From Flavisolibacter longurius (lineage in GTDB: Bacteria > Bacteroidota > Bacteroidia > Chitinophagales > Chitinophagaceae): a stretch of DNA of 64,000 nucleotides. Both the position numbers and the translations under genes were made by a program. The stretch lies in the NCBI GenBank assembly GCA_013327885.1, contig JABUMY010000017.1:1-64000 (forward strand), written 5' to 3'. Shown here in pieces: positions 43,527-52,053 of this stretch (its first letter is position 1; every line of letters starts with the position of its first letter). Under the pieces are notes generated by a model that searched no databases, had not been told where the DNA came from, and worked only from the letters and a program-made list of their open reading frames with translations.

Positions 43527-44324
43527 ATGGTGAGGTCACTTTATTTCATTTTGCTCTTGCTACCGCTAACGCATTTCGGCCAGTATATATTTCCGCTGGA
43601 AGATTCGTTCAACCGTTTTGCAGCGGAAGTTGTGATGGCTGATTGTAGCAACGGTGTTTGTAACGGTGCCGGCTATGTGAAGATCAGCGAGAAGAACGGG
43701 AACCTGTTTTTGCAGACCATTCATTTTAAAAACCAAGTCTTGTTTTACGGGGCAGACGTAAGGGTGAAAGAAGGCAGGCCGGCAATGGCTTTTAAAAAGG
43801 CCCCTGCCTGGTTTGTGGATTTGAATTTTGATGGGTTCAGCGACCTTGTTTTGGGTTCGGCAGAATCGCTGCAACTTTACCAGTACAGGCCCGAAAAAAA
43901 ACAGTTCGTTCTTCAGCCGTTGAATGGCCGGTTGAAAAAAAATACCGTCACGGGTATCGGGGTAGATACGGCTACGAAAAGACTGGTGCTGCATTATAAC
44001 AGCTCCGACAGAAAGGTGCGGGAAGAATACCGGTGGGAGGAAGGCAGGCCGCAACATGTGTTTTCGCTGTCGGTGCGGGAGAGAACGATAGGATTTAGTA
44101 CCGGCGACCAGCGCATCAATCCACCGTTACCGACCCAAAGGGAAAAGGGAGTGAATGAGGCAGGGAGTGAAAGAACTCTTTCGGTGAAGGGTAAAAACAA
44201 AAAGCCAACCGTTTTGCTGATCGTTGTCAAAGAAGAGCGTGTGGGCAAACGCTGGATAAAAACAGCAAAACGGTTTACACCGGAAACGTATACATTTCCA
44301 GAGGCCGCAGGCTGGCAACTTTGA
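43527..44324 (+). CDS. secreted XAC2610-like hypothetical protein
   Basis: A 265-residue protein with a signal peptide (MVRSLYFILLLLPLTHFG). The centre has an FG-GAP-like calcium-type loop, WFVDLNFDGFSDLVLGS, typical of XAC2610-type periplasmic proteins. The last ~80 residues are charged and K/R-rich (KGKNKKPTVLLIVVKEERVGKRW). No enzyme motif is apparent. It follows the operon terminator by 55 bp and has no operator-like site of its own. Function unknown. Confidence 0.65.
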   Translation: MVRSLYFILLLLPLTHFGQYIFPLEDSFNRFAAEVVMADCSNGVCNGAGYVKISEKNGNLFLQTIHFKNQVLFYGADVRVKEGRPAMAFKKAPAWFVDLNFDGFSDLVLGSAESLQLYQYRPEKKQFVLQPLNGRLKKNTVTGIGVDTATKRLVLHYNSSDRKVREEYRWEEGRPQHVFSLSVRERTIGFSTGDQRINPPLPTQREKGVNEAGSERTLSVKGKNKKPTVLLIVVKEERVGKRWIKTAKRFTPETYTFPEAAGWQL

Positions 44325-44824
44325 ATTGATCATCTTAGCGCGGAGTATGAGGTGCGAGGAGTGGTAAGTAGGAAAAGTGCTTTGCAAATTGGAAAGGTTG
44401 GTGCGATGGTGAATCGGTTTTTGAAGGTTAGGTTGTAAGCAGGGTGATGGTAAAGAAAAAGGGCGGGTGTAAATCACTGCTTCTTACCATGTTGGCGGAT
44501 GAATGGCGAATGCAGTCTTGCACAATCGTTTGCACCAAATAGCACAAACGATTGCATGGGAACGGAGGACATTGTTTAGCTATTTTTCACCTTCAAATGC
44601 AACTGTCGTTGTTGCTTAGCTGGTAGCACTGGATAATTGTTATGTGGGATGAGAAACCAGCAGGATAGTAAAATTGCCAAAAACTGGTATTTACTTTGAA
44701 CCAATAATGGATTGATCACAATAAGTAAAGAGACGCTGTTGCAGGTGATTTAATGCAATTTCTCATGGCGCATCAAATGACAATTTTACCGGTACGTTGA
44801 TCACAAAAAAAGAGGAGAAGACGA
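44325..44824. other. regulatory intergenic region with LacI-type pair
   Basis: About 500 bp without a gene. The left third is composed of GGTGCGAGGAGTGGTAAG-like phrases. The operator pair lies at 44520-44555. Beyond it the sequence is AT-rich up to the start codon at 44825. Confidence 0.5.
44520..44555. promoter_or_regulatory. paired LacI-type operator
   Basis: GCACAATCGTTTGC (44520-44533) and GCACAAACGATTGC (44542-44555) contain inverted CAATCGTTTG/CAAACGATTG cores with centres 22 bp apart. The cores are the same as those at 21630-21669. About 270 bp before the kinase gene. Confidence 0.78.
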
Positions 44825-45865
44825 ATGTCACAATCTGTTTTGCCCGCATATGGTTTACACGAAGAGTCGCTGAAAATGGAGTCGTTTGGTAGCGGGCTGA
44901 TTAACCGTACCTGGAAGATCACCACGCCGGAAAGTGAATATATTCTACAGCGGGTCAATCAAACGGTTTTTGAAAAACCCGGTAAGATCGCTTCCAACAT
45001 ACGGCAGATCGCCGCCTTTCTCAAAGAAAAGCATCCCGCTTATAATTTTGTGGCGCCGCTGGCTTCCAGCGATGGCAGCGAAATGATTTATGTAAAGGAC
45101 GAAGGTTTTTTCCGGCTTTTCCCCTTTGTGGCCGGCTCGCATTCAAAAGATGTGGTGGATTGTCCGGAGCAGGCCTACGAAGCCGCCCGGCAATTTGGTC
45201 GCTTTACCCGCATGTTGTCGGGTATGGATGTAACAAAGCTCGAGGTTACTATTCCTTCCTTTCACGATCTTTCGCTGCGCTATCACCAGTTTTTGGAAGC
45301 GTTGGAAACCGGTAACAGGGAGCGGCGGCAGGAAAGCCGGCAATTGGTTGCCAGGTTATTCGACCACGATGCGATCGTTACGCAGTACGAAGCGATCAGG
45401 AAGAACCCCCACTTCAAATTACGTGTGACCCACCACGATACCAAGATCAGCAATGTTTTGTTTGATAAGGCCAACAAGGGCATTTGTGTCATTGACCTGG
45501 ATACGGTGATGCCAGGCTATTTTATTTCGGACGTTGGCGATATGATGCGGACCTATCTCTCGCCGGTAAGCGAAGAAGAAAAGGATGTGTCGAAAGTGGT
45601 GATCCGCGATGATTTTTACAAAGCCGTTGTGGAAGGCTATTATTCCGAAATGAAAGACGAGTTGACCAGCGATGAAAAAGCCTGCTTTTTCTATGCCGGC
45701 AAGTTTATGATCTATATGCAGGCACTCCGCTTTTTTACGGATCACCTGAACAACGACTTGTATTACGGTGCCCGGTACAAGGGCCACAACCTGGTTCGGG
45801 CCGAAAACCAGCTTGCTTTGCTGGAGCGACTGCTGGAAAAAGAACAGGTCCTGGCGCGGATCTAA
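44825..45865 (+). CDS. phosphotransferase-family kinase, N-acetylhexosamine 1-kinase-like
   Basis: A 346-residue cytoplasmic protein of the APH/choline-kinase fold. It starts with FGSGLINRTWKITTPESEYILQRVN (nucleotide-binding lobe), and carries the catalytic loop VTHHDTKISNVLFD and the metal motif VIDLDTVMPG. This pattern matches the NahK/LnpB group, which phosphorylates GlcNAc and GalNAc at C1, and related proteins often misnamed mucin desulfatase. It would use aminosugars freed from O-glycans. First gene of a three-gene operon behind a LacI-type operator pair. The exact sugar is inferred. Confidence 0.8.
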   Translation: MSQSVLPAYGLHEESLKMESFGSGLINRTWKITTPESEYILQRVNQTVFEKPGKIASNIRQIAAFLKEKHPAYNFVAPLASSDGSEMIYVKDEGFFRLFPFVAGSHSKDVVDCPEQAYEAARQFGRFTRMLSGMDVTKLEVTIPSFHDLSLRYHQFLEALETGNRERRQESRQLVARLFDHDAIVTQYEAIRKNPHFKLRVTHHDTKISNVLFDKANKGICVIDLDTVMPGYFISDVGDMMRTYLSPVSEEEKDVSKVVIRDDFYKAVVEGYYSEMKDELTSDEKACFFYAGKFMIYMQALRFFTDHLNNDLYYGARYKGHNLVRAENQLALLERLLEKEQVLARI

Positions 45866-45931
45866 ACAACACCTGATTTTACCCACTTTTAATACCGGTT
45901 GCCTCTGCGCATTGCAGCAACCATTGTAACC

Positions 45932-46930
45932 ATGATCAAAGCGAAAATTTTAGTAATCGGGGCATCGGGCCAGATTGGTGTGGAACTGACGCTGGCCCTG
46001 CGCAGGATCTATGGCGAGGCCAACGTCATTGCCTCTGATCTGCGGGAGCAAAACCCGCTGCTGCAGGGCACAGGGCCCTATGTGAGCCTGGATGTGATGA
46101 ACAAGGAAATGCTGCATGTGCAGGTGATTAGGCAGGGCATTACCCAGGTTTACCTGCTGGCCGCGATTTTATCTGCAACAGGAGAAAAGAACCCCGGCCT
46201 TGCCTGGCACTTAAACATGCAGGGGCTTTTGAACGTGCTGGAGATTGCCCGCGAAGAAAAGCTGCACAAAGTCTATTGGCCTTCTTCTATTGCCGTGTTT
46301 GGGCCTACCTCGCCAAAGAAAGATTGCCCGCAAAAGACCATCATTGAGCCTACCACTGTTTACGGCATTAGCAAGTATGCCGGTGAGTTTTGGTGCCATT
46401 ACTACTTTAGCAAATACGGCGTGGATGTCCGGAGCCTTCGCTACCCGGGACTCATTTCGTATAAATCGGCGCCAGGCGGCGGCACCACGGACTATGCGGT
46501 AGAGATCTTCCATGAAGCGCTGGAGGAAGGCCGTTACACCTGCTTTCTTCAAAAGGACACCTACCTGCCCATGATGTACATGCCGGATGCAATTCGTGCC
46601 ACCATTGAGCTGATGGAAGCGCCGGCGGAAAACATCCGGGAGCGAACCTCCTACAACGTTTCGGCGATTTCATTTTCACCGGAAGAGATAGCCAGCGAGA
46701 TCAAAAAGCACATTCCGGGCTTCACCATTGATTACCAGCCCGACTACCGGCAGGCCATTGCCGACAGTTGGCCCGGCAGCATTGATGACTCGATTGCAAG
46801 AACCGACTGGGAATGGAGCCACGAATACAACCTGGCCCGCATGACCAAAGATATGCTCGAAAATTTGCGTGTTGAAAAAGATGAAACGGCAAATAAACCT
46901 GAACAAACTCGCCAGCAAAATCTGAATTGA
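45932..46930 (+). CDS. NAD-dependent SDR enzyme, probable L-threonine 3-dehydrogenase
   Basis: A 332-residue extended SDR. GASGQIGVELTLALR is the NAD-binding loop, and TVYGISKYAGE carries the catalytic YxxxK. LLAAILSATGEKNPGLAWHLNMQGLLNVLE, YWPSSIAVFGPTSP and RYPGLISYKSAPGGGTTDYAVEIF match SDR-type threonine dehydrogenases rather than GalE. The reaction would be L-Thr to 2-amino-3-ketobutyrate. ATG at 45932 was chosen over TTG at 45899. In an operon with an aminosugar-kinase-like gene and under the same operator type as the M60 peptidase operon, it could use threonine from digested mucin-like protein. A sugar-nucleotide epimerase role is the alternative. Confidence 0.78.
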   Translation: MIKAKILVIGASGQIGVELTLALRRIYGEANVIASDLREQNPLLQGTGPYVSLDVMNKEMLHVQVIRQGITQVYLLAAILSATGEKNPGLAWHLNMQGLLNVLEIAREEKLHKVYWPSSIAVFGPTSPKKDCPQKTIIEPTTVYGISKYAGEFWCHYYFSKYGVDVRSLRYPGLISYKSAPGGGTTDYAVEIFHEALEEGRYTCFLQKDTYLPMMYMPDAIRATIELMEAPAENIRERTSYNVSAISFSPEEIASEIKKHIPGFTIDYQPDYRQAIADSWPGSIDDSIARTDWEWSHEYNLARMTKDMLENLRVEKDETANKPEQTRQQNLN

Positions 46931-46954
46931 CGAACCACCTAAACCTTATCTGAA

Positions 46955-48280
46955 ATGAAGAAAATTTTTTTGCTGGCGACGCTGGCCGGATGGACAAGTA
47001 TGGCTGCTTCGCAAAGCACAGCCGGCGCTGTTTACCCTTCGCGAACGGAAGTGATTTCACCGCTGCGCAAAACGAGTTTTACTACAAACAATAATAACAA
47101 TTGTCCTGAACGCAGGCAAGGTGGCAATGCACGCATGGTGAACGGCTATCTTGCGTTTGATGGTTCCCTGGATGGCAACCGCCAGGTTGATCCGCAGATT
47201 GCTGTAGGCGGTGGTTATGTATTGCACGGCACCAACAGCGGTCTTGTTATCTACAACAAAAAAGGCGAGTATGTACAAGGCGTTTCGCAAAAATGTTTTA
47301 ACGACGGTATCGACCCCAAAATGTATTACGACCTGCACAACAACATGTTTGTTTTCAACCTTTGGTGGTATTACGACAAAGAGAAAACAAAGCCGGTGAA
47401 TGTTTCCGTTTCTGAAACCAGCGATCCAACCGGTGCCTGGAATACGTACCCTGTACCGGCGCCCAATGGTGTTGACGGTGGTGGCATTGGTTACAGTCGT
47501 AAATGGATTGGTTATTCATTCCCCGGAGGCGAGGAGCGAACATTTGTTCTCCGCGCAGCGGATGCGAAAAAAGGAAGACCGGCAACCGTCTATCATTTCA
47601 AAGGCAGTTTGGGCCACCCGGTGTTTGGCCAGGATAAAACAGACGACCTGTATTTTTTTGAAATTGACCGCGGCGATTTTGTCATTCGCAAAGTAACGGA
47701 AGGCGCAAACGGGCAACCGTACGCCGTGTTGGTTTCCCGCAAGCCGCACAACCTGAAGTACAGCAACTACCCGCCGCAATCGAAACAAAAAGGCACAGAG
47801 CAAAAAGTTTCCAGCGGCGACCGCAATCCAAAAAACCTGGTGTTGCAAAGCGGCAGCATCTGGTTTTCGCAGGCAATCAATTGCGAAGGCCGTTCGGCCG
47901 TGCAATGGCACGAGATCAGTGCAAAAGACGGTACAGTGAAGCAAACCGGATTGATCAAAAGCGATACCTCCAACTACATTCAAACCACTATCGCTGTCAA
48001 CAAAAAAAAGGATGTGTTAGTTGGTTTCCAGGAAGCTGGTGAAAGCATGTTCATTTCGCCACGTTTTGCCTATCGCAAGGCAAAAAATAATCCGGGAACC
48101 ATTCGCGAAGTTGTTCGGGTAGGCGAGGGCCGCGGTGCCGCAGATGGCGTGGCCTGGGGCGATTACAGCGGCAGCATGATCGATGGCGACAACAGCAAAG
48201 ATCTTTGGACCATCCAAAGCATCGCCAATGAAAAAGGTCGCGGTGAAACGGTGATTGTAAAAGTACCGCAGCCGAAGTAG
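46955..48280 (+). CDS. secreted protein of unknown function, propeller-like
   Basis: A 441-residue protein with a signal peptide (MKKIFLLATLAGWTSMAASQ). The mature part has repeating strands with aromatic and glycine turns (DPQIAVGGGYVLHGTNSGLVIYNKKG, YYDLHNNMFVFNLWWYYDKE, GGIGYSRKWIGYSFPGG, VAWGDYSGSMIDGDN), suggesting a beta-propeller. I know no named family for it with confidence. It starts 24 bp after the dehydrogenase gene, so it belongs to the same operon and probably acts on or binds the extracellular substrate. Confidence 0.7.
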   Translation: MKKIFLLATLAGWTSMAASQSTAGAVYPSRTEVISPLRKTSFTTNNNNNCPERRQGGNARMVNGYLAFDGSLDGNRQVDPQIAVGGGYVLHGTNSGLVIYNKKGEYVQGVSQKCFNDGIDPKMYYDLHNNMFVFNLWWYYDKEKTKPVNVSVSETSDPTGAWNTYPVPAPNGVDGGGIGYSRKWIGYSFPGGEERTFVLRAADAKKGRPATVYHFKGSLGHPVFGQDKTDDLYFFEIDRGDFVIRKVTEGANGQPYAVLVSRKPHNLKYSNYPPQSKQKGTEQKVSSGDRNPKNLVLQSGSIWFSQAINCEGRSAVQWHEISAKDGTVKQTGLIKSDTSNYIQTTIAVNKKKDVLVGFQEAGESMFISPRFAYRKAKNNPGTIREVVRVGEGRGAADGVAWGDYSGSMIDGDNSKDLWTIQSIANEKGRGETVIVKVPQPK

Positions 48281-48434
48281 GAATGTTGGTTATTGAGATA
48301 TTGGAATATCAGGATATTGTGTGAATAGGATTGAAGCAGTAGGCGCTTTCATTAAAAAAGAAGTTGCAAGCGGTTTGTAATTGGTAACAAGGCAAACCGC
48401 TTTTTCATTGTAGATAGCTGAAGTTTAAAAATAG

Positions 48435-48446
48435 GCAAACGTTTGC
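48435..48446. promoter_or_regulatory. single LacI-type operator
   Basis: GCAAACGTTTGC is a perfect 12-bp palindrome with the same core as 23976-24012 and is followed by GC, as there. It lies about 90 bp before the sulfatase start. No second copy is near. Confidence 0.72.
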
Positions 48447-48533
48447 GCATCCTGATGTTGGGTGCAATGCCTAAGTTTAGGCAATCATTCACTCGCATTT
48501 AACCACAGCGAACAAGCCCGGAGGGATTGCTGC

Positions 48534-49931
48534 ATGAAAAAGTCCACCGTTTTCTTACTGAGCTTTTTTGTTTTTTGTATTGCGATAGAAGCGCAAACAA
48601 TAAAAGAAAGTCTTCCCAACATCATTTTCATCCTTGCCGATGATTTGGGCTACGGTGATATCGGTCCTTATGGTCAGCAAAAGATCAAAACACCTCATCT
48701 CGATCAACTGGCGAAAGAAGGCATGCGCTTTACCGATTTCTATGCCGGCAGTACCGTGTGTGCACCTTCCCGTGCTTCGCTGATGACGGGCCAGCACACC
48801 GGCCGTACCTACATTCGCGGCAATGGCGAATTGCCCCTGCGTCAACAGGATTCTGTTCTGCCGCAATACTTCAAGCAAAAAGGTTATGTCAATGGCATGG
48901 TGGGCAAATGGGGACTGGGTTTAGAAAACACTACCGGCGCGCCGGAGAAAAAAGGCTGGGATTTTTTTGTTGGTCACCTGCACCATGTCGAGGGTCACTA
49001 CCAGCAAAGCGATTCTGTGTGGAAGATGAACAAGAGAGAAAGTAAAAAGCTGCCTGTGCCAAAGGGCACTTTCCTGAATGAATTGTTTACGACAGCAGCA
49101 ATTGATTTTATTCAGCAGAATAAAAAAAAGCCTTTCTTTTTATACGTTTCTTACACCTTGCCGCATGCCGAACTGGTGGTGCCAAAAAAATACCTTCAAC
49201 AATATTTGGATAATGCCGGTAACAGTTTGTTTGCACCTGAAAAAGCCCAGCCGGCCGGACTGCATTACGGTGCGCAGCCGCATCCAAAAGCAGCCTATGC
49301 CGCCATGGTTACCAGCATGGATGATTACATTGGCAACATTCTTCAGCAACTAAAAAAGTTGGGGCTGGAAAAGAACACCATTGTTGTTTTTGCCAGCGAT
49401 AATGGTACGCACATTGAAGGCGGCCGGCGCATGCAGGACGCTGCAGAATTTTTCAACAGCAACGGTCCGTTGCGTGGCATAAAGCGGGATTTGTATGAAG
49501 GCGGCATCCGCATACCTTTTATTGTCAAATGGCCAGGCCGTGTGCCGGCGGGCAGTACATCCAATTTCGTCGGTGCGTTCTGGGACCTGTTGCCAACCTT
49601 TGCTGCTATTAGCAACGCAAAAGTTTCCAATACCGATGGGCTCTCGTTTTTGCCTGCGCTGAAAGGGCAGGCACAGACGTCGCAACACGATTTTCTGTAC
49701 TGGGAATTTTATGAGCAAGGGTTTAAACAGGCTGTTCGGAAAGAGGAGTGGAAAGCTATTCGTTTTTACAAAGCGGGAAAACCTGTTCGTACGGAGCTGT
49801 ACAACCTGAAAGAAGATATAGGTGAGAAGGTTGATCTTTCAAAAACCAATCCCGGTAAAGTAATTGAGTTGGAAGTGCTGATGGACAAAGCGCACCAGCC
49901 ATCGGAAAGTAAACTGTTTCAAATTAAATAA
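48534..49931 (+). CDS. secreted S1-family sulfatase
   Basis: A 465-residue enzyme with a signal peptide (MKKSTVFLLSFFVFCIAIEAQ). NIIFILADDLGYGDIGPYG provides metal ligands, and C76-A-P-S-R is the Cys-type sulfatase signature whose Cys becomes formylglycine; VVFASDNGTHIEGG supplies the second metal pair. It therefore needs an anaerobic-type or FGE maturase encoded elsewhere. Arylsulfatase-like members of this group also remove sulfate from glycans; the position of its LacI-type site near the M60 operon suggests sulfated mucin-type glycans. I chose ATG at 48534 because it begins the signal peptide. Confidence 0.9.
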   Translation: MKKSTVFLLSFFVFCIAIEAQTIKESLPNIIFILADDLGYGDIGPYGQQKIKTPHLDQLAKEGMRFTDFYAGSTVCAPSRASLMTGQHTGRTYIRGNGELPLRQQDSVLPQYFKQKGYVNGMVGKWGLGLENTTGAPEKKGWDFFVGHLHHVEGHYQQSDSVWKMNKRESKKLPVPKGTFLNELFTTAAIDFIQQNKKKPFFLYVSYTLPHAELVVPKKYLQQYLDNAGNSLFAPEKAQPAGLHYGAQPHPKAAYAAMVTSMDDYIGNILQQLKKLGLEKNTIVVFASDNGTHIEGGRRMQDAAEFFNSNGPLRGIKRDLYEGGIRIPFIVKWPGRVPAGSTSNFVGAFWDLLPTFAAISNAKVSNTDGLSFLPALKGQAQTSQHDFLYWEFYEQGFKQAVRKEEWKAIRFYKAGKPVRTELYNLKEDIGEKVDLSKTNPGKVIELEVLMDKAHQPSESKLFQIK

Positions 49932-49963
49932 GAGCTGTGAGGTTTTAAAAACCTCACAGCTCT
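49931..49963. terminator. 33-bp palindrome after the sulfatase gene
   Basis: AGAGCTGTGAGGTTTT is followed by its exact inverse with almost no loop. There is no T-run, so it may stabilise the mRNA end or weakly terminate. GACCTGTGAGGTC at about 60178 shares the TGTGAGGT part. Confidence 0.55.
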
Positions 49964-50002
49964 GGCAATGAGTTGTCAAGCAATTCGACAAAATCAACAC
50001 CC

Positions 50003-51316
50003 ATGGTTAACCGTTTTTTTCTCCTGTTATCATTTACGCTCCCATTTCTTTCCTGTGCGGTTGCCAATAGGTCGCCCGGCGATAAGGAGAAAACGCAAGG
50101 TGCAACTTTAGAGCTGCCCATTGCCGGCAACACCTGGGTGACGGGAGCAGAAGGACGCACGAAAATGCTGACCAATAACGGCGTTGAATCCTGGACGGGC
50201 AAAGGGGTGCAGTTTGCCACCTATATCCGCGTTAGCCAGCCGGGCAACGTCCGCATTGCCCTGCAGGCAAAAACAGACGGTGAAAGCAAGTTGAAAATTT
50301 CGCTCGGTGGCAAGGAAAAAACCGTCACGATCAAAGGCGACGTGCTGCAGCAATATACAGCAGGCGAATGGAAGGTGACCGACACCGGCTACGTAAAAAT
50401 TATCCTTTCAGGAGTGTCAAAAACCGGGCAGCGGTATGCGGAAGTGACCGGCTATTCCCTTAGCGGGACGGCCGTTACCGGCAAAACGGCATTTGTCGCC
50501 ACCAACGAAGGCAATTTTTATTACTGGGGTAGAAGAGGGCCTTCGGTACACCTGAGTTATCCTTTTGCCCAAAGCCTCAAGGCCAAATGGTTTTACAACG
50601 AGGTAACGGTGCCCGAAGGTGACGATGTTATCGGCTCGTATTACATGGCCAATGGTTTTGGCGAAGGATATTTTGGTATACAAGTGAATTCACCAACCGA
50701 AAGAAGGATCCTGTTTTCTGTCTGGAGCCCGTTTTCAACCGACGATCCCAAAAGCATCCCGAAGGATCAGCGCATTCGTTTACTGAAAAAAGGCGATGGC
50801 GTCACAACAGGTGAATTTGGTAACGAAGGTTCGGGCGGACAAAGCTTTTTACGCTATAACTGGAAGGCTGGCGTTACTTATAAATTTCTCCTGAAAGGCG
50901 AGCCGGATGGAAAAGGCAACACCGTGTACACGGCGTATTTTTTTGCACCGGAAAAAAAGGACTGGATGCTGATCGCTTCGTTCAGCCGTCCAAAGACTGA
51001 TACGTATCTTAAGCGCTTTCATTCTTTCCTGGAGAATTTTATTCCTGAGCAGGGCGATAAAGAGCGAAAGGTTTTTTTCAACAACCAATGGGTGGGAGAT
51101 GCAGCCGGCAACTGGACCGAATTAACAAAGGCCAATTTTACCTATGACAACACCGCTGCAAAAGGCTACCGCATGGATTACGCCGGTGGGCTTCGGGACG
51201 GCCAGTTCTATTTACGCAACTGTGGTTTCTTTGCCGACTATACACCGTTTCGTTCTTCCTTTAATCGTCCGCCGTTAGCGAAAAAACCAGTGGTGGTTCT
51301 GGAGCAGTTGCCGTGA
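50003..51316 (+). CDS. DUF5077/DUF3472-type lipoprotein
   Basis: About 437 residues with lipobox LPFLSC. The N-terminal part (about 35-155) is a jelly-roll-like DUF5077 domain (WTGKGVQFATYIRVSQPGNVRIALQAK). From ATNEGNFYYWGRRGPSVHLSYPF on it is a DUF3472 domain, including GYFGIQVNSPTERRILFSVWSPF. Such proteins are widespread next to glycan-degrading genes and uncharacterised. ATG at 50003 was chosen over TTG at 49973. It follows the sulfatase after 71 bp and may be co-transcribed with it. Confidence 0.78.
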   Translation: MVNRFFLLLSFTLPFLSCAVANRSPGDKEKTQGATLELPIAGNTWVTGAEGRTKMLTNNGVESWTGKGVQFATYIRVSQPGNVRIALQAKTDGESKLKISLGGKEKTVTIKGDVLQQYTAGEWKVTDTGYVKIILSGVSKTGQRYAEVTGYSLSGTAVTGKTAFVATNEGNFYYWGRRGPSVHLSYPFAQSLKAKWFYNEVTVPEGDDVIGSYYMANGFGEGYFGIQVNSPTERRILFSVWSPFSTDDPKSIPKDQRIRLLKKGDGVTTGEFGNEGSGGQSFLRYNWKAGVTYKFLLKGEPDGKGNTVYTAYFFAPEKKDWMLIASFSRPKTDTYLKRFHSFLENFIPEQGDKERKVFFNNQWVGDAAGNWTELTKANFTYDNTAAKGYRMDYAGGLRDGQFYLRNCGFFADYTPFRSSFNRPPLAKKPVVVLEQLP

Positions 51317-52053
51317 AGGCACAAGACAACTGGCAATTGGCAATATGGGTAAGCAATCAGTAGATGGAAACAGGAGGTCTGAAAAAGCTGACACATATTA
51401 GCCCAAGGTGCAAGCCCTGGGTTAACTATTTATCAAGTGAACAAAGCACCCTGAAAGGGGGACGTATATTGCGCAATGCTTTTTGCTGTGTCGCCCCTTC
51501 AGGGCTCTGTCTCCATACATCCCTCATTCAAACCCGGCCCTTACAGGCCGGGTTGATATATGACGCCCTTTCAGGGCTGCAACGTTATGGGCTACAAAGC
51601 GCTTTCCATGAAATTACTATCCAAAAGGAAAATAGCAAGTCCCGGAGTTCGCAAGCTGGGTAATAAAAAAAGCTTCGTTTTAATAGATAGAAAATCGCAA
51701 GAAGGCTCCCGGCTCCGGAGGAGCCTCGTGTTTATAGTAAATCCTCAAAGAATGATAAATGGCTCCGAAGGAGCCCCGTGTTTCTGTAACAGGTAACACG
51801 AAGCTCCTTCAGAGCTATTGAATTGTTAAAGGCAGGCTTTCTATAAACACGAGGCGCCTTCAGCGCCAAAACCATCATTTAAATTTTGCAATGTGGACGT
51901 GACTACAAATGGTTAATGCGGCTTGGTTACGATGGACAATGCAATTATCACTATGGTGTGGTAATGCTTTTGTCACTACGCTGCCATCATTGCCATGCAG
52001 CTGGCCAAATCTAAAAGACACCCACTCACCACTGACCATTCACCACTCACCAC
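51317..52053. repeat. REP-like palindrome cluster and minisatellites
   Basis: No gene. At least six palindromes share a CTTCA-type loop: GCCC/GGGC (51493-51505), CCCGGCC/GGCCGGG (51533-51552), GCCC/GGGC (51565-51577), GGCTCC/GGAGCC twice (51711-51725, 51761-51775), AGCTC/GAGCT (51802-51816) and GGCGC/GCGCC (51853-51867). The last four are next to CGTGTTT or its inverse AACACG. GGCAATTGGCAAT-like repeats lie at about 51326 and the CACCACTCACCA repeat at 52021-52053, right behind the GntR stop codon. Confidence 0.75.

Noticed and set aside
45932-46930. UDP-glucose/UDP-GlcNAc 4-epimerase, by analogy with lnpB-lnpD operons
   Set aside because: The LAAILSATGEKNP and PGGGTTDYAV segments fit SDR threonine dehydrogenases better; kept only as an alternative.
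51364-51663. 99-residue plus-strand protein
   Set aside because: It runs through the REP-like palindromes and minisatellites; no protein-like features.
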